From Adiantum capillus-veneris (taxonomy: Eukaryota; Streptophyta; Polypodiopsida; Polypodiales; Pteridaceae): a DNA stretch of 64,000 bases. Positions 1 to 10,490 of this stretch are shown one piece after another. The stretch spans positions 60,337,268 through 60,401,267 of the forward strand of contig CM043944.1 of NCBI GenBank assembly GCA_014529385.2, given 5' to 3'. A program made the position numbers and the translations under genes. Below the pieces are notes generated by a model, which saw only the letters and a program-made list of their open reading frames with translations, made no database searches and was not told where the DNA came from. The first letter of the stretch is position 1, and each line of letters opens with the position of its first letter.

Positions 1-348
1 ATCACTAAGCATTGAGTGAGTTTTGTACAAGTTCTACGATAGCATCATAACGAACCATCTCCATTTGCAAGTCACAAATAAGGTATTACGCAAGATCCTT
101 CCCTCTCTCTCTTCCCTTGCTCTAGCTCTCTCTGGTCCATTTCATGTGTGTCTTGGTGTGAGGTTGTTTGTGTGTGTTGTGTGGTGCATCTTCTTGGTTG
201 TGCCAAAATCTCTCTTGCGTCCTAGTTCGCATACCATAACTAGGTGGTGCCCCTATCTTGTTTTGGTTTGGCTGTGGGTTTGTTGTTGTGTTGTGCTTGA
301 GGGGTGTTTAGAGGTCGCCTCTCTTGTTGCCCGCCCCGGACCGCGTCA
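1..348 (+). mobile_element. 3' end of an A-family-like LTR, cut by the window edge
   Basis: This stretch aligns by eye with the last 350 bases of the long LTRs of element A (ending at 7189 and 16577). It shares the motif cgtcctagttcgcat, the following aactaggtggtgcccc, a pyrimidine-rich run, and the terminal cccgccccggaccgcgtca. It ends in CA at 348. What follows (ccatgaagcttc) is not the ttggtgcccccac seen after the 5' LTR of A, so this is more likely a 3' or solo LTR than a 5' LTR. An apparent 185-codon reading frame crosses its right border and is therefore not a gene. Confidence 0.75.
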
Positions 349-2663
349 CCATGAAGCTTCTCAAATCCATGCAAAGCAAAAATTGCCAACCATCGCGGAA
401 AAAGGTAAAGCAAAGGTAAACATTGAAGTATATCAACCTCGCCAGACAACTTTACCTTCAACGAGCTTCCATAAAATTTCCCACGAAGCCTCTACGTCAA
501 GAGCCACACCATCAACAATGAAATGGAAACCAAAGCAAAAAGTCTATCAACCAAAGTTTCCATCACAAAAAAGCATCTAGAAGAAGTCGAAGAATGTCAA
601 CCAAGTGTTGGTATCCAAAGAGCATATCCAAGTCACAGACCCAGTTTGGATACATGAAACACGGGTTCAACCACAACAACAAAAGGTGATAGGGTGGGTA
701 GCATCAAATGAGTCAATCATTTCTCAAGGCTACTTTGAAGGAATTATTAATTTTTGGGCCAAAAAGCCTAAAGTAACAGCCTGGATGTAGTCACCTCAAG
801 AAAGAAGCTCTACAATGAGCAAGCCAAGCTATCAACGAAATAAAAACAACTCAAGCCGGAGAAAGAACAAAAAAAAAGGACAGAAGAAAAGACCTTTCAA
901 GAAAGCAACACAACAAGTATGGGTACCAAAGTCAAACTTCAACGAAGCTACCCAACACAAACAAATGCAGTAGCAGATGGTTCCCATCAAGCTACTTGAA
1001 GCACAAGGATTCTATGAAGGTAACACCCAAATATGGTTACCCAAAGTAGTTGCTCAACCTAGAGCCACTAAGACCAACCAAGTAGCAAAGGACCCCACCC
1101 AAAGACAATCAACAACAACAAAGAGCCAATGGAAACTAAGCACAAGGGAGAAACAACCTCAAAATGGATCCCTCGTCTTCTACTACAAAAGCAAGGCTTT
1201 TACAATGGTAATACCCAAGTATGGATACAAAAGCTTAGTGTCCATCAGGTCAAGGGAGCAACTCATGAAGCAAGAACAAAGTGGGTCCCAAAACCACTGT
1301 TGAAAACTCAGGCTCCTCACAAAGAAGAAAAAGTAAAGGTACAACAACGCGGCCTCCTTACGGAACATCCCATGCACCAAAAGAAGCTAGAGGAGTCGAA
1401 GTATGCCAACTTACTTGAAAAGATGGTGGCATCCAAAGACCAACACGATGATAGAGGCCTTAATCTCAAGAACTTATGGCATTGGGTTTCAGCCCATGAA
1501 CAGGTAAGTCCAAGTTGCCATGAAAAATACATGGCATAAAAGTCAAGAGTCAGGCAGCTGAGCCACTAAATGAGCAAGGCATTAGTCCCAAAGCTTCAAG
1601 TAATATTCTCTGTGGTCTAAGAGTCTTAGCTATTCTAGGTACTGCTCAAGGTGGAGGAGTTGAGCATATTTATGTTGTGTCGCTCATGCTAGTATAGGTG
1701 AGCATAAGAGTCCAAGTCTATGTATTTTAAGTTTGGTAAAGTGAAGAAGAGAGTCCAAAAGACACTCACGCACTATACATAGTGAGTAATGAGTGAAGAA
1801 GCTTCAACATCAAAAACCCTTCTTGGAAATGTGGAATCTATTGAGATGTCCTTGGATATCACATGTGCTACATTTGTTCCTTTAAGCACCCAACAACTCA
1901 TTTTTCACACCACATGATTTTCTTGAAAGAACTCTTGTGTGCATATAGAATGTCCCATAATTAGCACTTGCATTACGCACTCTTAATTTATTTCTCCCAA
2001 GCACTCACCTTGCATGAACAGGTACTCAACTTCCAAGTGTTCAACTGCAATAAGAGCGTATACCAAAGGCATTTTTTCCCACTAGGTTTTTCCCTTTGGT
2101 CATTCAGGTTCTAGACCCTAATTTAGAAACACCCATCACTATTCTATTGTATATATTCCTTCCATCAAATGAAACCAATAAAGAATTTGTTACACAATCT
2201 TCAAAGAGATAAAGTGGCACCACATTGTTCTCAACTCCGCTTCAACAAGAGCAGCTCTTATCTTCAAAGATACCAACAAAGCTCTATTCACAAAGTGGCA
2301 AAGAAAATCAAATTGAAGATTCCAGTGTACACACGTCAAAGTCTCAAACATTTTGAGATACGAGCTCCAATAAAAAATCAACTGCACCAGGAGGCAAAAT
2401 ATCCAAAGAAGCAAGTATCATCGACCAACTACACAAATGGAAAGGTAAAGCAAAATGTGCAACAACATGCACAAATGCCTCGTCCACAACATCCGAATCC
2501 GAAAAGAACACATGTTCATCGAGCAAAGGAAAATGGGCACCCCATTTGAACAAGCAAAATATGCCAGATATAACTAAATCAAGGAAGGGGGGAGTCTCAT
2601 CAACAAGAAGACCAAACTACAAATGGTCATGTCAAGGGACGACACGAGCTAGGAAGGGGGGAG
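349..2663 (+). mobile_element. Decayed internal region of an unclassified LTR retrotransposon
   Basis: The region lies between the LTR end at 348 and the LTR-like sequence at 2664, and ends in a purine tract (aggaaggggggag, 2651-2663) like a polypurine tract. A near copy of the tract occurs at about 2580. No gag, protease, RT or integrase motif is visible. Readable fragments are lysine- and glutamine-rich and carry WVPK-type repeats at about 900-1320. From 1541 to 2168 I see only AT-rich non-coding sequence, and from 2169 to 2549 one basic frame of 126 codons with no recognisable domain. The position just upstream of an LTR suggests the 3' part of the element. Confidence 0.5.
560..1537 (+). 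pseudogene. Broken ORF with degenerate WVPK / QGFYxGNTQxW peptide repeats
   Basis: Three frames are needed to read this stretch. It contains QVWVPKSNF (about 915), QGFYEGNTQIWLPK (about 1008), QGFYNGNTQVWIQK (about 1193) and TKWVPKPLL (about 1278), spaced irregularly and separated by Lys/Gln/Thr-rich linkers. The repeated unit reads roughly W-[VIL]-P-K-x-x-L-L-x-x-Q-G-F-Y-x-G-N-T-Q-x-W. Tryptophan-containing WVPK peptides occur in low-complexity parts of some plant copia polyproteins, but I cannot assign this ORF to a family. Frameshifts near 790, 960 and 1190 and several stops show that it is dead. Confidence 0.4.
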
Positions 2664-3180
2664 TGTTTGGAGGTGATAACAACATACAAGTGCCCACCTA
2701 GCCAAGGCGCCCGTTGGGTCAGCCGACCAAAGCTTTGATGTGGTCACATTATTTCTCCGATGTTTAATACATCAAACCCTGTAAAAGCCTAATGTCAATC
2801 GTCTATGTCAAGTCTAAGTCAAAGATGTAATTTTTCCAGTGATGTATGTAAAGGTCCATGAGAAGTTGGCCGTCGGCCACTTTAGAAAGCCCTAGGTATA
2901 TAATACAGTAAGCTTAGTGGGAAAGGGGGATTATTTTTTGAAGATAAGTGACTATTGTGTTACGCACAGAGAGCTACCTCATTGCTCCAACTTGTAATCA
3001 TCTCTTCTGTGGCTACGGTAATCCAAATTCAGTTTTGTTTCTTGCATTGTGTTCCTCTTACTCTGCTCTTTCATTCAAGTGTAAGCATTCAAGATTCGGT
3101 GAAGGTTTCAAATGCATCCAATTAGGCCTTAAATCGCTATTTTGAGTGTTTATATGCGTATTTTATGTTGTTTTGACCCT
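2664..3180 (+). mobile_element. LTR-like sequence following a polypurine tract
   Basis: It begins TGTTTGGAGGTG immediately after the tract aggaaggggggag. It contains a TATA-type box (tatataata, 2897-2905) and then about 250 bases of T-rich leader-like sequence. The right border is not certain; coding sequence of element B begins about 400 bases further on. No second copy of this LTR is in the window, so the call rests on the tract, the TG start and the promoter-like box. Confidence 0.45.
2897..2905 (+). promoter_or_regulatory. TATA box of the LTR at 2664
   Basis: The sequence tatataata lies about 230 bases into the LTR-like sequence, a usual place for the U3/R promoter of a plant LTR. This is inference from position and sequence only. 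Confidence 0.35.
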
Positions 3181-3557
3181 AGGAGAGGCTTTAGGGACCC
3201 AAAAACGACCCTTTAGGATCATCCGTTTACTGTTTTTACGTACTGTGGGACGAACAATCGCGATCTTTGTACCTCTCCAGAATGCTGTGATAGTGATAGG
3301 ATATGTTCCTGATAGTCCCCTGTAGCTTCCCTTCCAATTTCATGCCATTCCGATATGATTTGCATGGTGAACGGGCGTGATGACTGTAGAGCTATGTAGA
3401 AGGACATAGGCAGATTACTTGGCTTTAGTGCAATTGATTTGCTTGTAGATTTAGTAGTTGCATCTCTTTGAGTCCACTTCATTAGGGTTGACATCCTAAT
3501 GAGTTTCCATGCCTCATCCGAGTCGCTTCCCCTGTATCGATAGTTTGATGTTGATGC

Positions 3558-4557
3558 TTGAGAGCTATGCTATGGACGTCCGTCGTGGCGACCCCCAAAC
3601 AGGAGACTTCCCCAATCAAAATGGATGCAAAGTTGAAGGCGCTTAAGCAAGACGTAAGTGAAGAGTTTAATTTGTTTTTGGGTCACTTTGAAGAGTGTTG
3701 GGCAAAGTTAGCGGCAGTCATGCAGTTAGCCAATGTAGACTACTTCAAGCTGGACAAATTCATGGCGTGTCTGCATCCCAAGGTGAGAGAGAAGGTTGAT
3801 TTCAAGAGCCCAGATAATTACGGTGGTGCGGTAGCCATTGCACGGTCGAAGAGTAGAAAGATAAAGAAGAAGATAGAGCAGGGCGTGTCAGGCTATTAGA
3901 CGATGGCCCATGCTCAACCGCAGAGTCCGAGAGAAGCTGCACATGAAGATAATCATGGAAATCGAGGTGTAGCTGTTGTGCCACAAAATTGGGTGCGCAC
4001 GATGCAAGATTTGTCCGAGAAAATGCAGGAGTTGCGGCTCAGTGTCATGGATAGAGGACAACCAAGAGGAGCAAGGGGCAGGGCACGACCACTGCCAGGT
4101 AGGTGTTATACTTGTGGAGAAGAAGGGCACTATGTACTTGATTTTCCTCAATCGCAGAGAGAAAGAGGAGGTATGTACCCGCTTTTTGGTAGAGGTTGAG
4201 GTCAAGGGCAATACAATGATCCAAGAGAGCAAGCGGTGGAGAATCCTATGCAGCCAGGTCCACAAAACGGAGGTGAGGTCCCAAGAGTAAACATTATAGG
4301 GGTGGATAAGCAGGATGTCAAAGTTTTAGCCAATAAGAGAGCAAGAGCTGAGAGGGAGACAGAGACAGAGTGGGAAACTAGAGCTCGCAAGGGCAAAGAG
4401 AAGGTGTACAAAGGTAGAGAGCAGCCTGAGCCTAGCAAAACAAGGAGGCGTCGCAAGATCAAACAAGCGGATTTCCAGCTAGGACGTGGCTATCCTGAGT
4501 ACAACCTGGTGAGTGATGTTCAAAATCAAAAAGCAAATATTACGTTTGGTCAGCTGC
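3558..4557 (+). pseudogene. Element B, gag (5' fragment) of a Tat-like Ty3/gypsy retrotransposon
   Basis: One frame runs the whole length, broken only by stops at 3897-3899 and 4197-4199. It encodes the C-terminal half of a retrotransposon Gag: a helical stretch with FKLDKFMACLHPKVREKV, then a basic linker, then a zinc knuckle RCYTCGEEGHYVLDFP in which the fourth ligand is Phe instead of Cys. The Gag N-terminus is not recognisable, so B appears truncated or badly decayed on the left. At 4557 the frame stops inside the peptide FGQL, at the border of element A, and resumes at 16578 with LALNPKLTR. The same peptide context exists in A (FLALCPQVRR), which confirms that A split B. B's 5' LTR is not seen; 3181-3557 holds nothing I recognise. 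Confidence 0.75.
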
Positions 4558-6282
4558 TGATAGCCGTTTTTCGGCTCTTTGTAATTGCCACAGTGAGTTA
4601 CCTCACCCTACCAAAATCACCCAAACACTGTGGCTATCCCTACCATTTCACTGTACATAGGCGTGCGTGACTCACGGGACTTTTCCCATATCTCCTTACT
4701 GAAATAAAAAACCCTCAATTAGCTAGGCATTGGGCTAGTTGAGCCAAAAAAAAAAAAAAAAAAAAGTATATTATGGCCCATGCGTATGTAAATATTTTTT
4801 CATAATTATTTTGGTATTTATTTAAATATTTCTACCTAGGTGTGTGTTATTTATGCTCTGTACATTGCCTCACCATTACCACAATTTTTTCTTACCATTT
4901 TTCATACTCCTTATTCCATATAGAAATATTTTCATGTAAGCTTCTCTTATATTTGGTGTAACTCCACCCCAACAAAAATCCAAAAAAACTAGTTTTATTT
5001 ATGTGTATATTTTTTCACTATTGTGATTTTTTCCTTCCTACATCTATTTTGTTTTTTTTCTAAAAAATTAGAACACCAAAAATATTTATCTTTTTATGGT
5101 AGCCTCATAATGAGAGAGATTTCTTTTGACCCCTTTATATTTTTTTCCTCTTATATTATTTATATTTGACATGTACATATTTTTTAGACCCTTCAATATT
5201 TGATTTTCTTAGTTGTACTATTCACTTATATCATAATCTCAATAATATCTTCAATTATAGACCTACCAAATAAGGTCAAGGGTAGGTGGCATGCATACAT
5301 GCACTATGGGGGGCCCACTCTTGGAGGTATTCAAAAGAATCATCCAAAGAAGGACCCCACAAGGACTTTGTACAGTGGAAAAAAACATTCGGTTTTGCTG
5401 AATTTTTAAAATTCACTTGCTCTCTGAATTTGAAAAGGTGATACAAACAAAAGTTGTAGCTCGTGGGCTGAACTTTGGCCTCAAATTTTTTCATATTTTT
5501 TTGAGCTACGAGCTGTGAGCTATGGTTTTATTAGTGGACCCCAGTTTTCCCATGCTATTCAGCCACACTCTCTCTTCCACTTTATCATTTTCCTCTTTCA
5601 CACACACTTCTCCACTCATCATCCCCACCTCTCTCACCACTCCTCTCTGCACCCTACTCACCTTCTCCTCAACCTTGAAGAATAAGAGAAACCATGGTGA
5701 ACTCATACCTCCCACACACAATTCCATTCCAAAATTGACCACCTAGTCTCATTTTTCCTCCTCCAATTTACCCATATCTATCAAAAAAACCACAAAATTC
5801 AGCCTCTTCTCTTAAAAGACAGCATCATGGTGGTTGATTACTCAGCTTCAATTACATTGTCTCTCAAGGAAGGTCAAGAGTGGAGAAAAAATGTACCGTC
5901 AAAGCTAGTGGTCCGTCAACAAGCGTCAAAAATTGGCCCTACTCAAGACCCTTGGAGCATCAACCTTGTAAGAAATCCACCTTTTCTTACCTCTTAAGAG
6001 TTTTTCTTCCTTATTTGTATCCTACATGGATACTCCCATTGTAAATATCCAATTCCATTTGTATCCTACATGGATACTCCCATTGTAAATATCCAATTCC
6101 ATTTGTAAATTAATACTAACTCTACTAACACTAACCCACTATGAAAAGTCCTATCACCTCCATTTCTCTCCTCTCTCTTTCCCCACCAACTTCTTGATAA
6201 TTCCAAGCAAAAGAAATTAGATAAATTGCTGAAAATCTAACCCAACCATGGTTAGAGGAGTAACCGTAGCCTTCAAAATTTC

Positions 6283-6290
6283 TATAAAAG
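6283..6290 (+). promoter_or_regulatory. TATA box in the 5' LTR of element A
   Basis: The sequence tataaaag, followed by gagggtg, lies about 1.7 kb into the LTR. The identical motif is at 15663-15670 in the 3' LTR. Transcription would start about 30 bases downstream, giving a very long U3 and an R/U5 of about 0.9 kb. This is prediction from sequence only. Confidence 0.6.
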
Positions 6291-6948
6291 GAGGGTGTAG
6301 CTAGCACAAAAGGGGGAGCCATAAGCAAGAGCACTATGCTATAGCTTGAGAAGCCAAGCTCAACCTCTCTAGAAGGAGCTCTTGAGTGGAAGCTCATTGT
6401 CTTATGCATGTGCATGTGTTGTAATATGGGATTAGGAAGGGAACTCTATGCCATTGTAAGAGAGAGAGTGATCATTCAATTGAGAGTAGGAAATCTATCA
6501 TTTCTCCTACTAGTGTAAGCCCAACATTTGCTGAATCAAGGAGGGTGGATTTGGACTAAGCTTGGATACATTTGTCTCCTTTCCAACGTGAAGTAATGGA
6601 CAACAATGATGCGTAAGTGTCTTGGTGTTTTTTGTTAAGTTCTTGATAGCTTGTCTCTGGTGTTGTCATCAATCTAGCCATAAATCCCACATACTGTAAG
6701 AAGGCGACAGGGTGGAGAGGACTCACCTGGCCTTAAGACAACGATTGGGGTGGCTTTTCTTGTGATGTGTTGTGTTGAAATTTACGCAAGCTATGTTGAA
6801 CAAATACTAATCTCACTTTGATTTGTCATGACAGATTTGTAAGAAGGTATTAATGCAACCAGCACCCGCTCCCCCTTTCTCTCTCTTTCTTAAATATATA
6901 GTTGTGTTTGCTTGATCATTGCCGATACGATTCAAAGCAGCCCGAGCA

Positions 6949-6951
<3 letters not shown>

Positions 6952-7014
<63 letters not shown>
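6952..7014 (+). repeat. (CT)n microsatellite in the U5 part of the 5' LTR of A
   Basis: About 31 uninterrupted CT units. The corresponding run in the 3' LTR (16332-16399) has about 34. The run creates false Ser-Leu and Arg-Glu reading frames on the two strands. Confidence 0.95.
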
Positions 7015-7016
<2 letters not shown>

Positions 7017-7189
7017 GCGTCCTAGTTCGCATCCAAAACTAGGTGGTGCCCCAAATTTGTGTAGCGTTAGGTTGCGGGTTTGTGTGTGTTTTTGTTGTTT
7101 TTTTCCAACCCCAACCCAATTGAGCAGCATGGGAGCCTAGAAGAGTGCTTGGAGGCCACTCTTCTTGTTGCCCGCCCCAGACCGCTTCA

Positions 7190-7215
7190 AATTGGTGCCC
7201 CCACTGAGGAGGGCT
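7190..7215 (+). promoter_or_regulatory. Putative primer-binding site region of element A
   Basis: Immediately after the LTR end the sequence reads aattggtgcccccactgagg. Tat-lineage elements normally have a tRNA-complementary site beginning TGG two to four bases after the LTR, and tggtgcccccactga fits that position. I cannot say which tRNA it pairs with. From here to 7800 is an untranslated leader with no recognisable gene. Confidence 0.45.
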
Positions 7216-7800
7216 TGTGTATTTTTGTGTAGAATCAACCTTTAGCATAGTCAAGTAGTTTGCATGAATCACGAAAATTTGTATAATCCCTTCATTCCCA
7301 TTGCAAGGCAAAAGGTACACATAATTGTTAGTACTAAGTTGCAATTTCAACGTGTCATTCGTAGAATTTTAGGTCCTCTTAGGTTGGCCGAGATTAACGC
7401 TTCAGTAAATCCTTTTATTTTGCCTCTCATTAGGTACGACCTTAGTTTGGACGTCTATATTTTTGTTTTGTTTTAAGCATTAGGTCATGCATAGACCATG
7501 GATAATGGCCCAGGAATAGAGGTTTTCCCCTTCATTTCACTCCACACATTAGAATAAACATTGCAATTAGTAGGAAAATCCATTTTCAACAACGTACGGT
7601 GTTCATGTTTGGTGCCCAAAGAGTAGGAGAAATTCTCGCATCACCAAACCCTGTCATCCTACCTCTTATTGATTATCATAGGTCGTTTGATGTGAATATA
7701 TTTATTTTGTTGTAGAATAGATTGCAAGCTAGAAAACATTATAGTGTAAATCTTTTTAAGAAAGAAAAACAAAAACGGGTGTCACTTTGAAATCAATTCA

Positions 7801-8107
7801 ATGGAAAGCCAACGCCAAATGTCTGGGTATCCTCTTTTCTTTGGAGAGCCTGGAGAGGATGCAAAATTATTTTTAGCAAATTTCAAGATGTCTTGCCGTA
7901 TCAAGAGGATAATAACTAATCAAGAACGTGTAGAAATGTTTGAGGTGGTCCTTAGGAATGATGCTAGCACTTGGTTTGACTCTTTGCCTGAGGAAGTTAA
8001 GGGGAATTACACAGAAGTTTTGAATCGTTTCAAGAAATACTTCTTTGATCCCCAAAACACTCAAAAATTATGGCAAGACATTGTTTCTCATAAGCAAAAA
8101 GACTTAG
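7801..8107 (+). pseudogene. Element A gag, N-terminal part
   Basis: The frame opens with ATG at 7801 and reads about 103 codons of a typical gypsy Gag: a short N-terminus, then FGEPGEDAKLFLANF, then FDSLPEEVKGNYTEVLNRF and KQKDLDDYL. It stops at 8119 because the frame changes. The next frame begins with a peptide corresponding to the end of the Gag helical domain (AAEKYRKLK). Compared with B, which still has some 60 residues between those two points, A seems to have lost an internal piece of gag. Gag would form the virus-like particle in the cytoplasm. Confidence 0.75.
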
Positions 8108-9727
8108 ATGACTACCTTTGATGCAGCTGAAACTAGGGCTGCTGAGAAATATAGGAAACTCAAGTGCTTAAGGGGAGAGGTTCCAATAGAAGGTCTTAGA
8201 CCCAAAGGTAAGTCACAAGCATCAACATCGATAGAGCTTCCTGAGGTAACGACTGAAGTGATTGAGAAGTTAAATGAATCTTTAAGCAGCCTGTCAATTC
8301 ACCTTGCACAAGCTGTAGGTCCAAAGGGACAAGCAAAGAAGTCAGAAGAGAGAGAGACACAAACTAGGAGAGTCTTGCAATGTTGGAATTGTGGAGAGTC
8401 TGGACATGGGATGTATAATTGTCCTTGGCCCCGTGGAGAGCCAGGGAGACCTAACTTGAATTACCCAGTGATGAATGTAGGAGAAGGAGCTGGTCAACAA
8501 CCAAGGGTTCTACAAAGGCCAAATGGACCAAGACCACCTCCACAAGGGGTAGAAGGAGTTCCACCTTTGCCAGATCCAAATGTGCATGTGGTAGAGGTGA
8601 CAAATTCAAATGAGGTTGACATGGAAGCCAATGGCATTAAGCGTGGCCGAGGGAAAGGTAAAGAGAAAGAAGGAGTCACATCACAGAGTGACCATGGAAA
8701 AGGCAAAAAGGCAAAGGAGACCAAGGAAACCAAGAGGACTCGACGTCGTATCAACCTCCAAGACTTCCCTCTTGGACATGGTATGGCTCCGTACAACTTG
8801 TTGGAAGACATGAGAGGTAAGGGTCCTGATATTTCATGGCCTCAATTTCTTGCATTATGTCCACAAGTAAGGAGGGATTTAACAAGGGCAGTTAGCACTA
8901 GGAGAAAGGTAAAAGAGAGTGTGCCTGTTGTAAAAATTGCACAAGCTGAAATGAATGAGGACATTACACCGGTGCTAGACTGTTACATCAAAGGAAGATT
9001 GGTTAGGAAAGGTCTAGTGGATGGGGGTGCACAAATTTGCATCATGACAGAGGGACTCGTGCAAAGACTAGGCATGCACATCCATGAGACACCTGAAATC
9101 AAAGTCAAGATGGCAAACAATAGCAAGGCTAGGTGTGTAGGCATTTGTAAAAATGTCTTTGTAGAGGCCTTTGTCATTAAGAAAGCGGTGGATTTTTATG
9201 TTATGTCGACCAAGGGAAGTGGTTATCCATTTATCCTAGGAAGACCATGGCTAATGAAAATGCGAGCTTTGCAGGATTGGGAGAGTGGGAAATTAATTTG
9301 CAGGAATGACAATCATAAGAAGGTTGTCTTTGACATGAAGGAGCAACGCCAAGAGGAGCTCCATGAAGAATCATCTCAAAGTGAGACAGAAGAAGGTTGG
9401 ACCGATAGCACTTCAAAAGAAGAAAGTAGCGGCAGCATTACTGAAGAGGAGTCTTCCATCGAAGTCATGGGGGTAAGGTTTAAGCCAAGCAACCAAGAGA
9501 CCTCTTGTCAAGGCTTGGAGGAGGTAGGTCCTCAAGAGAATGAAGGTGTCCAAGATGAAGGGATGCTGGAAGGTATGCTATCAACAACACTTACAAAGGA
9601 TGAAAGAGAGGAGTTCAAATGTGTGCTAAGGAAGTTTCCTAGGCTTTTTGCTAAAGACTACACCGATGTGCGTGGAGTAGATGCTGCTCAACACAAAATT
9701 GAGTTGAAGCCAGAGGCCAACACCTAA
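8108..9727 (+). CDS. Element A gag C-terminus plus aspartic protease (539-codon frame)
   Basis: This long frame contains a CCHC zinc knuckle, CWNCGESGHGMYNC (Cys92, Cys95, His100, Cys105 counted from the ATG at 8108), a basic linker, a retropepsin domain with the catalytic motif VDGGAQICIM (DGGA at residues 305-308) and FILGRPWLMKM (flap and hydrophobic-glycine region), and an acidic linker rich in Glu and Ser. The protease would cleave Gag-Pol. DGGA in place of the usual D[S/T]GA also occurs in elements B and F here. The ATG at 8108 is only the first in the frame; translation would really come through gag. The frame ends in a stop at the RT border (IELKPEANT), where a frameshift is needed to continue. 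Confidence 0.8.
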   Translation: MTTFDAAETRAAEKYRKLKCLRGEVPIEGLRPKGKSQASTSIELPEVTTEVIEKLNESLSSLSIHLAQAVGPKGQAKKSEERETQTRRVLQCWNCGESGHGMYNCPWPRGEPGRPNLNYPVMNVGEGAGQQPRVLQRPNGPRPPPQGVEGVPPLPDPNVHVVEVTNSNEVDMEANGIKRGRGKGKEKEGVTSQSDHGKGKKAKETKETKRTRRRINLQDFPLGHGMAPYNLLEDMRGKGPDISWPQFLALCPQVRRDLTRAVSTRRKVKESVPVVKIAQAEMNEDITPVLDCYIKGRLVRKGLVDGGAQICIMTEGLVQRLGMHIHETPEIKVKMANNSKARCVGICKNVFVEAFVIKKAVDFYVMSTKGSGYPFILGRPWLMKMRALQDWESGKLICRNDNHKKVVFDMKEQRQEELHEESSQSETEEGWTDSTSKEESSGSITEEESSIEVMGVRFKPSNQETSCQGLEEVGPQENEGVQDEGMLEGMLSTTLTKDEREEFKCVLRKFPRLFAKDYTDVRGVDAAQHKIELKPEANT

Positions 9728-10490
9728 GGCTCAGAAGCTACGAAGGCTAGGAGTCATCAAGGAGCAGGCTTTACTCAAGGAGGTAAGAAAGCTTCTAGTA
9801 GCAGGTTTCATTTATCCAGTGGAGAATTCAGAGTGGGTCTCTCCCGTTGTTGTCACTCCTAAGAAAAACGGAAAGTGAAGGGTGTGTGTGGATTACCGTC
9901 CACTCAATGAGGCAACAAAAAGAGATCACTTTCCCCTCCCATTTCAGGATGAGATACTAAATGAGGTAGCTGGTCATGAGAAGTACACTGTGTGTGATGG
10001 CTACTCAGGTTACTTTCAAATAGGGATTGCATTGGAGGATCAATTGAAAACAACCTTTATCACTCCTTGGGGTTGTTATGCTTTTAGAGTCATGCCATTT
10101 GGTCTGACAAATGCTCCTGCAAAATTCCAACGTTTCATGAACATGGTGTTTCAAGCATTCTTTGGAAAGTCAATTAGGGTGTTCATTGATGATTTTTGTA
10201 TTTATAGCTCAAAATCATTGCATCTACAAAGGGTAGAAGAAGGTTTAAAGAAGCTCTACGACATGGGAGGTCAACTCAACCCCGAAAAGTGCCACATAGG
10301 TGAGGATGAAGTGATCTTGCTCGGTCACAAGGTTTCCTATAAAGGCATTGAGGTGGATCCTTCAAAGGCAAAGGCTCTTATTGAGCTCCCATCACCGAAG
10401 AGTCTTAAGGAGGTCATCTCTTTCATTCAGAAGGTGAAGTATATGTCACGCTTCATTCACTTAGCCTCAGAGTTGCTTGGCAAAAGTTGA
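9718..10490 (+). pseudogene. Element A reverse transcriptase domain
   Basis: The RT begins with PKAQKLRRLGVIKEQ and reads SEWVSPVVVTPKKNGK, then hits a TGA at 9876-9878 exactly where the conserved Trp of the KWR motif should be (TGG to TGA). After the stop it continues with RVCVDYRPLNEATKRDHFP, MPFGLTNAPAKFQRFMN and the catalytic VFIDDF (FIDD at about 10183-10194, in place of YVDD/YIDD). The thumb region follows (LGHKVSYKGIEVDPSKAKAL). A frameshift at about 10487 separates it from RNase H. The family is Ty3/gypsy RT; the copy is inactive unless the stop is read through. Confidence 0.9.

Larger units (their letters stand above)
4558..7189 (+). repeat. 5' LTR of element A
   Basis: The LTR is bounded by TG and CA and matches 13960-16577. 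It contains a poly-A run near 4746-4767 (about 21 A against about 13 in the 3' copy), a 44-bp perfect tandem duplication (6017-6060 and 6061-6104) that is single in the 3' LTR, a TATA box at 6283 and a long CT run at 6952-7014. It lacks a 31-bp segment near 14190-14221 that the 3' LTR keeps. Confidence 0.93.

Noticed and set aside
23-580. 185-codon frame at the window start
   Set aside because: It crosses the LTR end at 348 and the unrelated sequence beyond, and has no domain. The first 110 codons are LTR.
3219-3494. 91-codon minus-strand frame
   Set aside because: No recognisable domain, no neighbours in the same sense, and it lies in the degraded 5' region of element B.
5506-5746. Paired 74- and 78-codon frames in the LTR of A, kept in both copies (also 14930-15170)
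   Set aside because: The LTRs are recent duplicates, so conservation is trivial. Composition is pyrimidine-rich and there is no domain.
6813-7140. Ser-Leu and Arg-Glu repeat frames
   Set aside because: Products of the CT microsatellite in the LTR; the same holds for 16193-16528.
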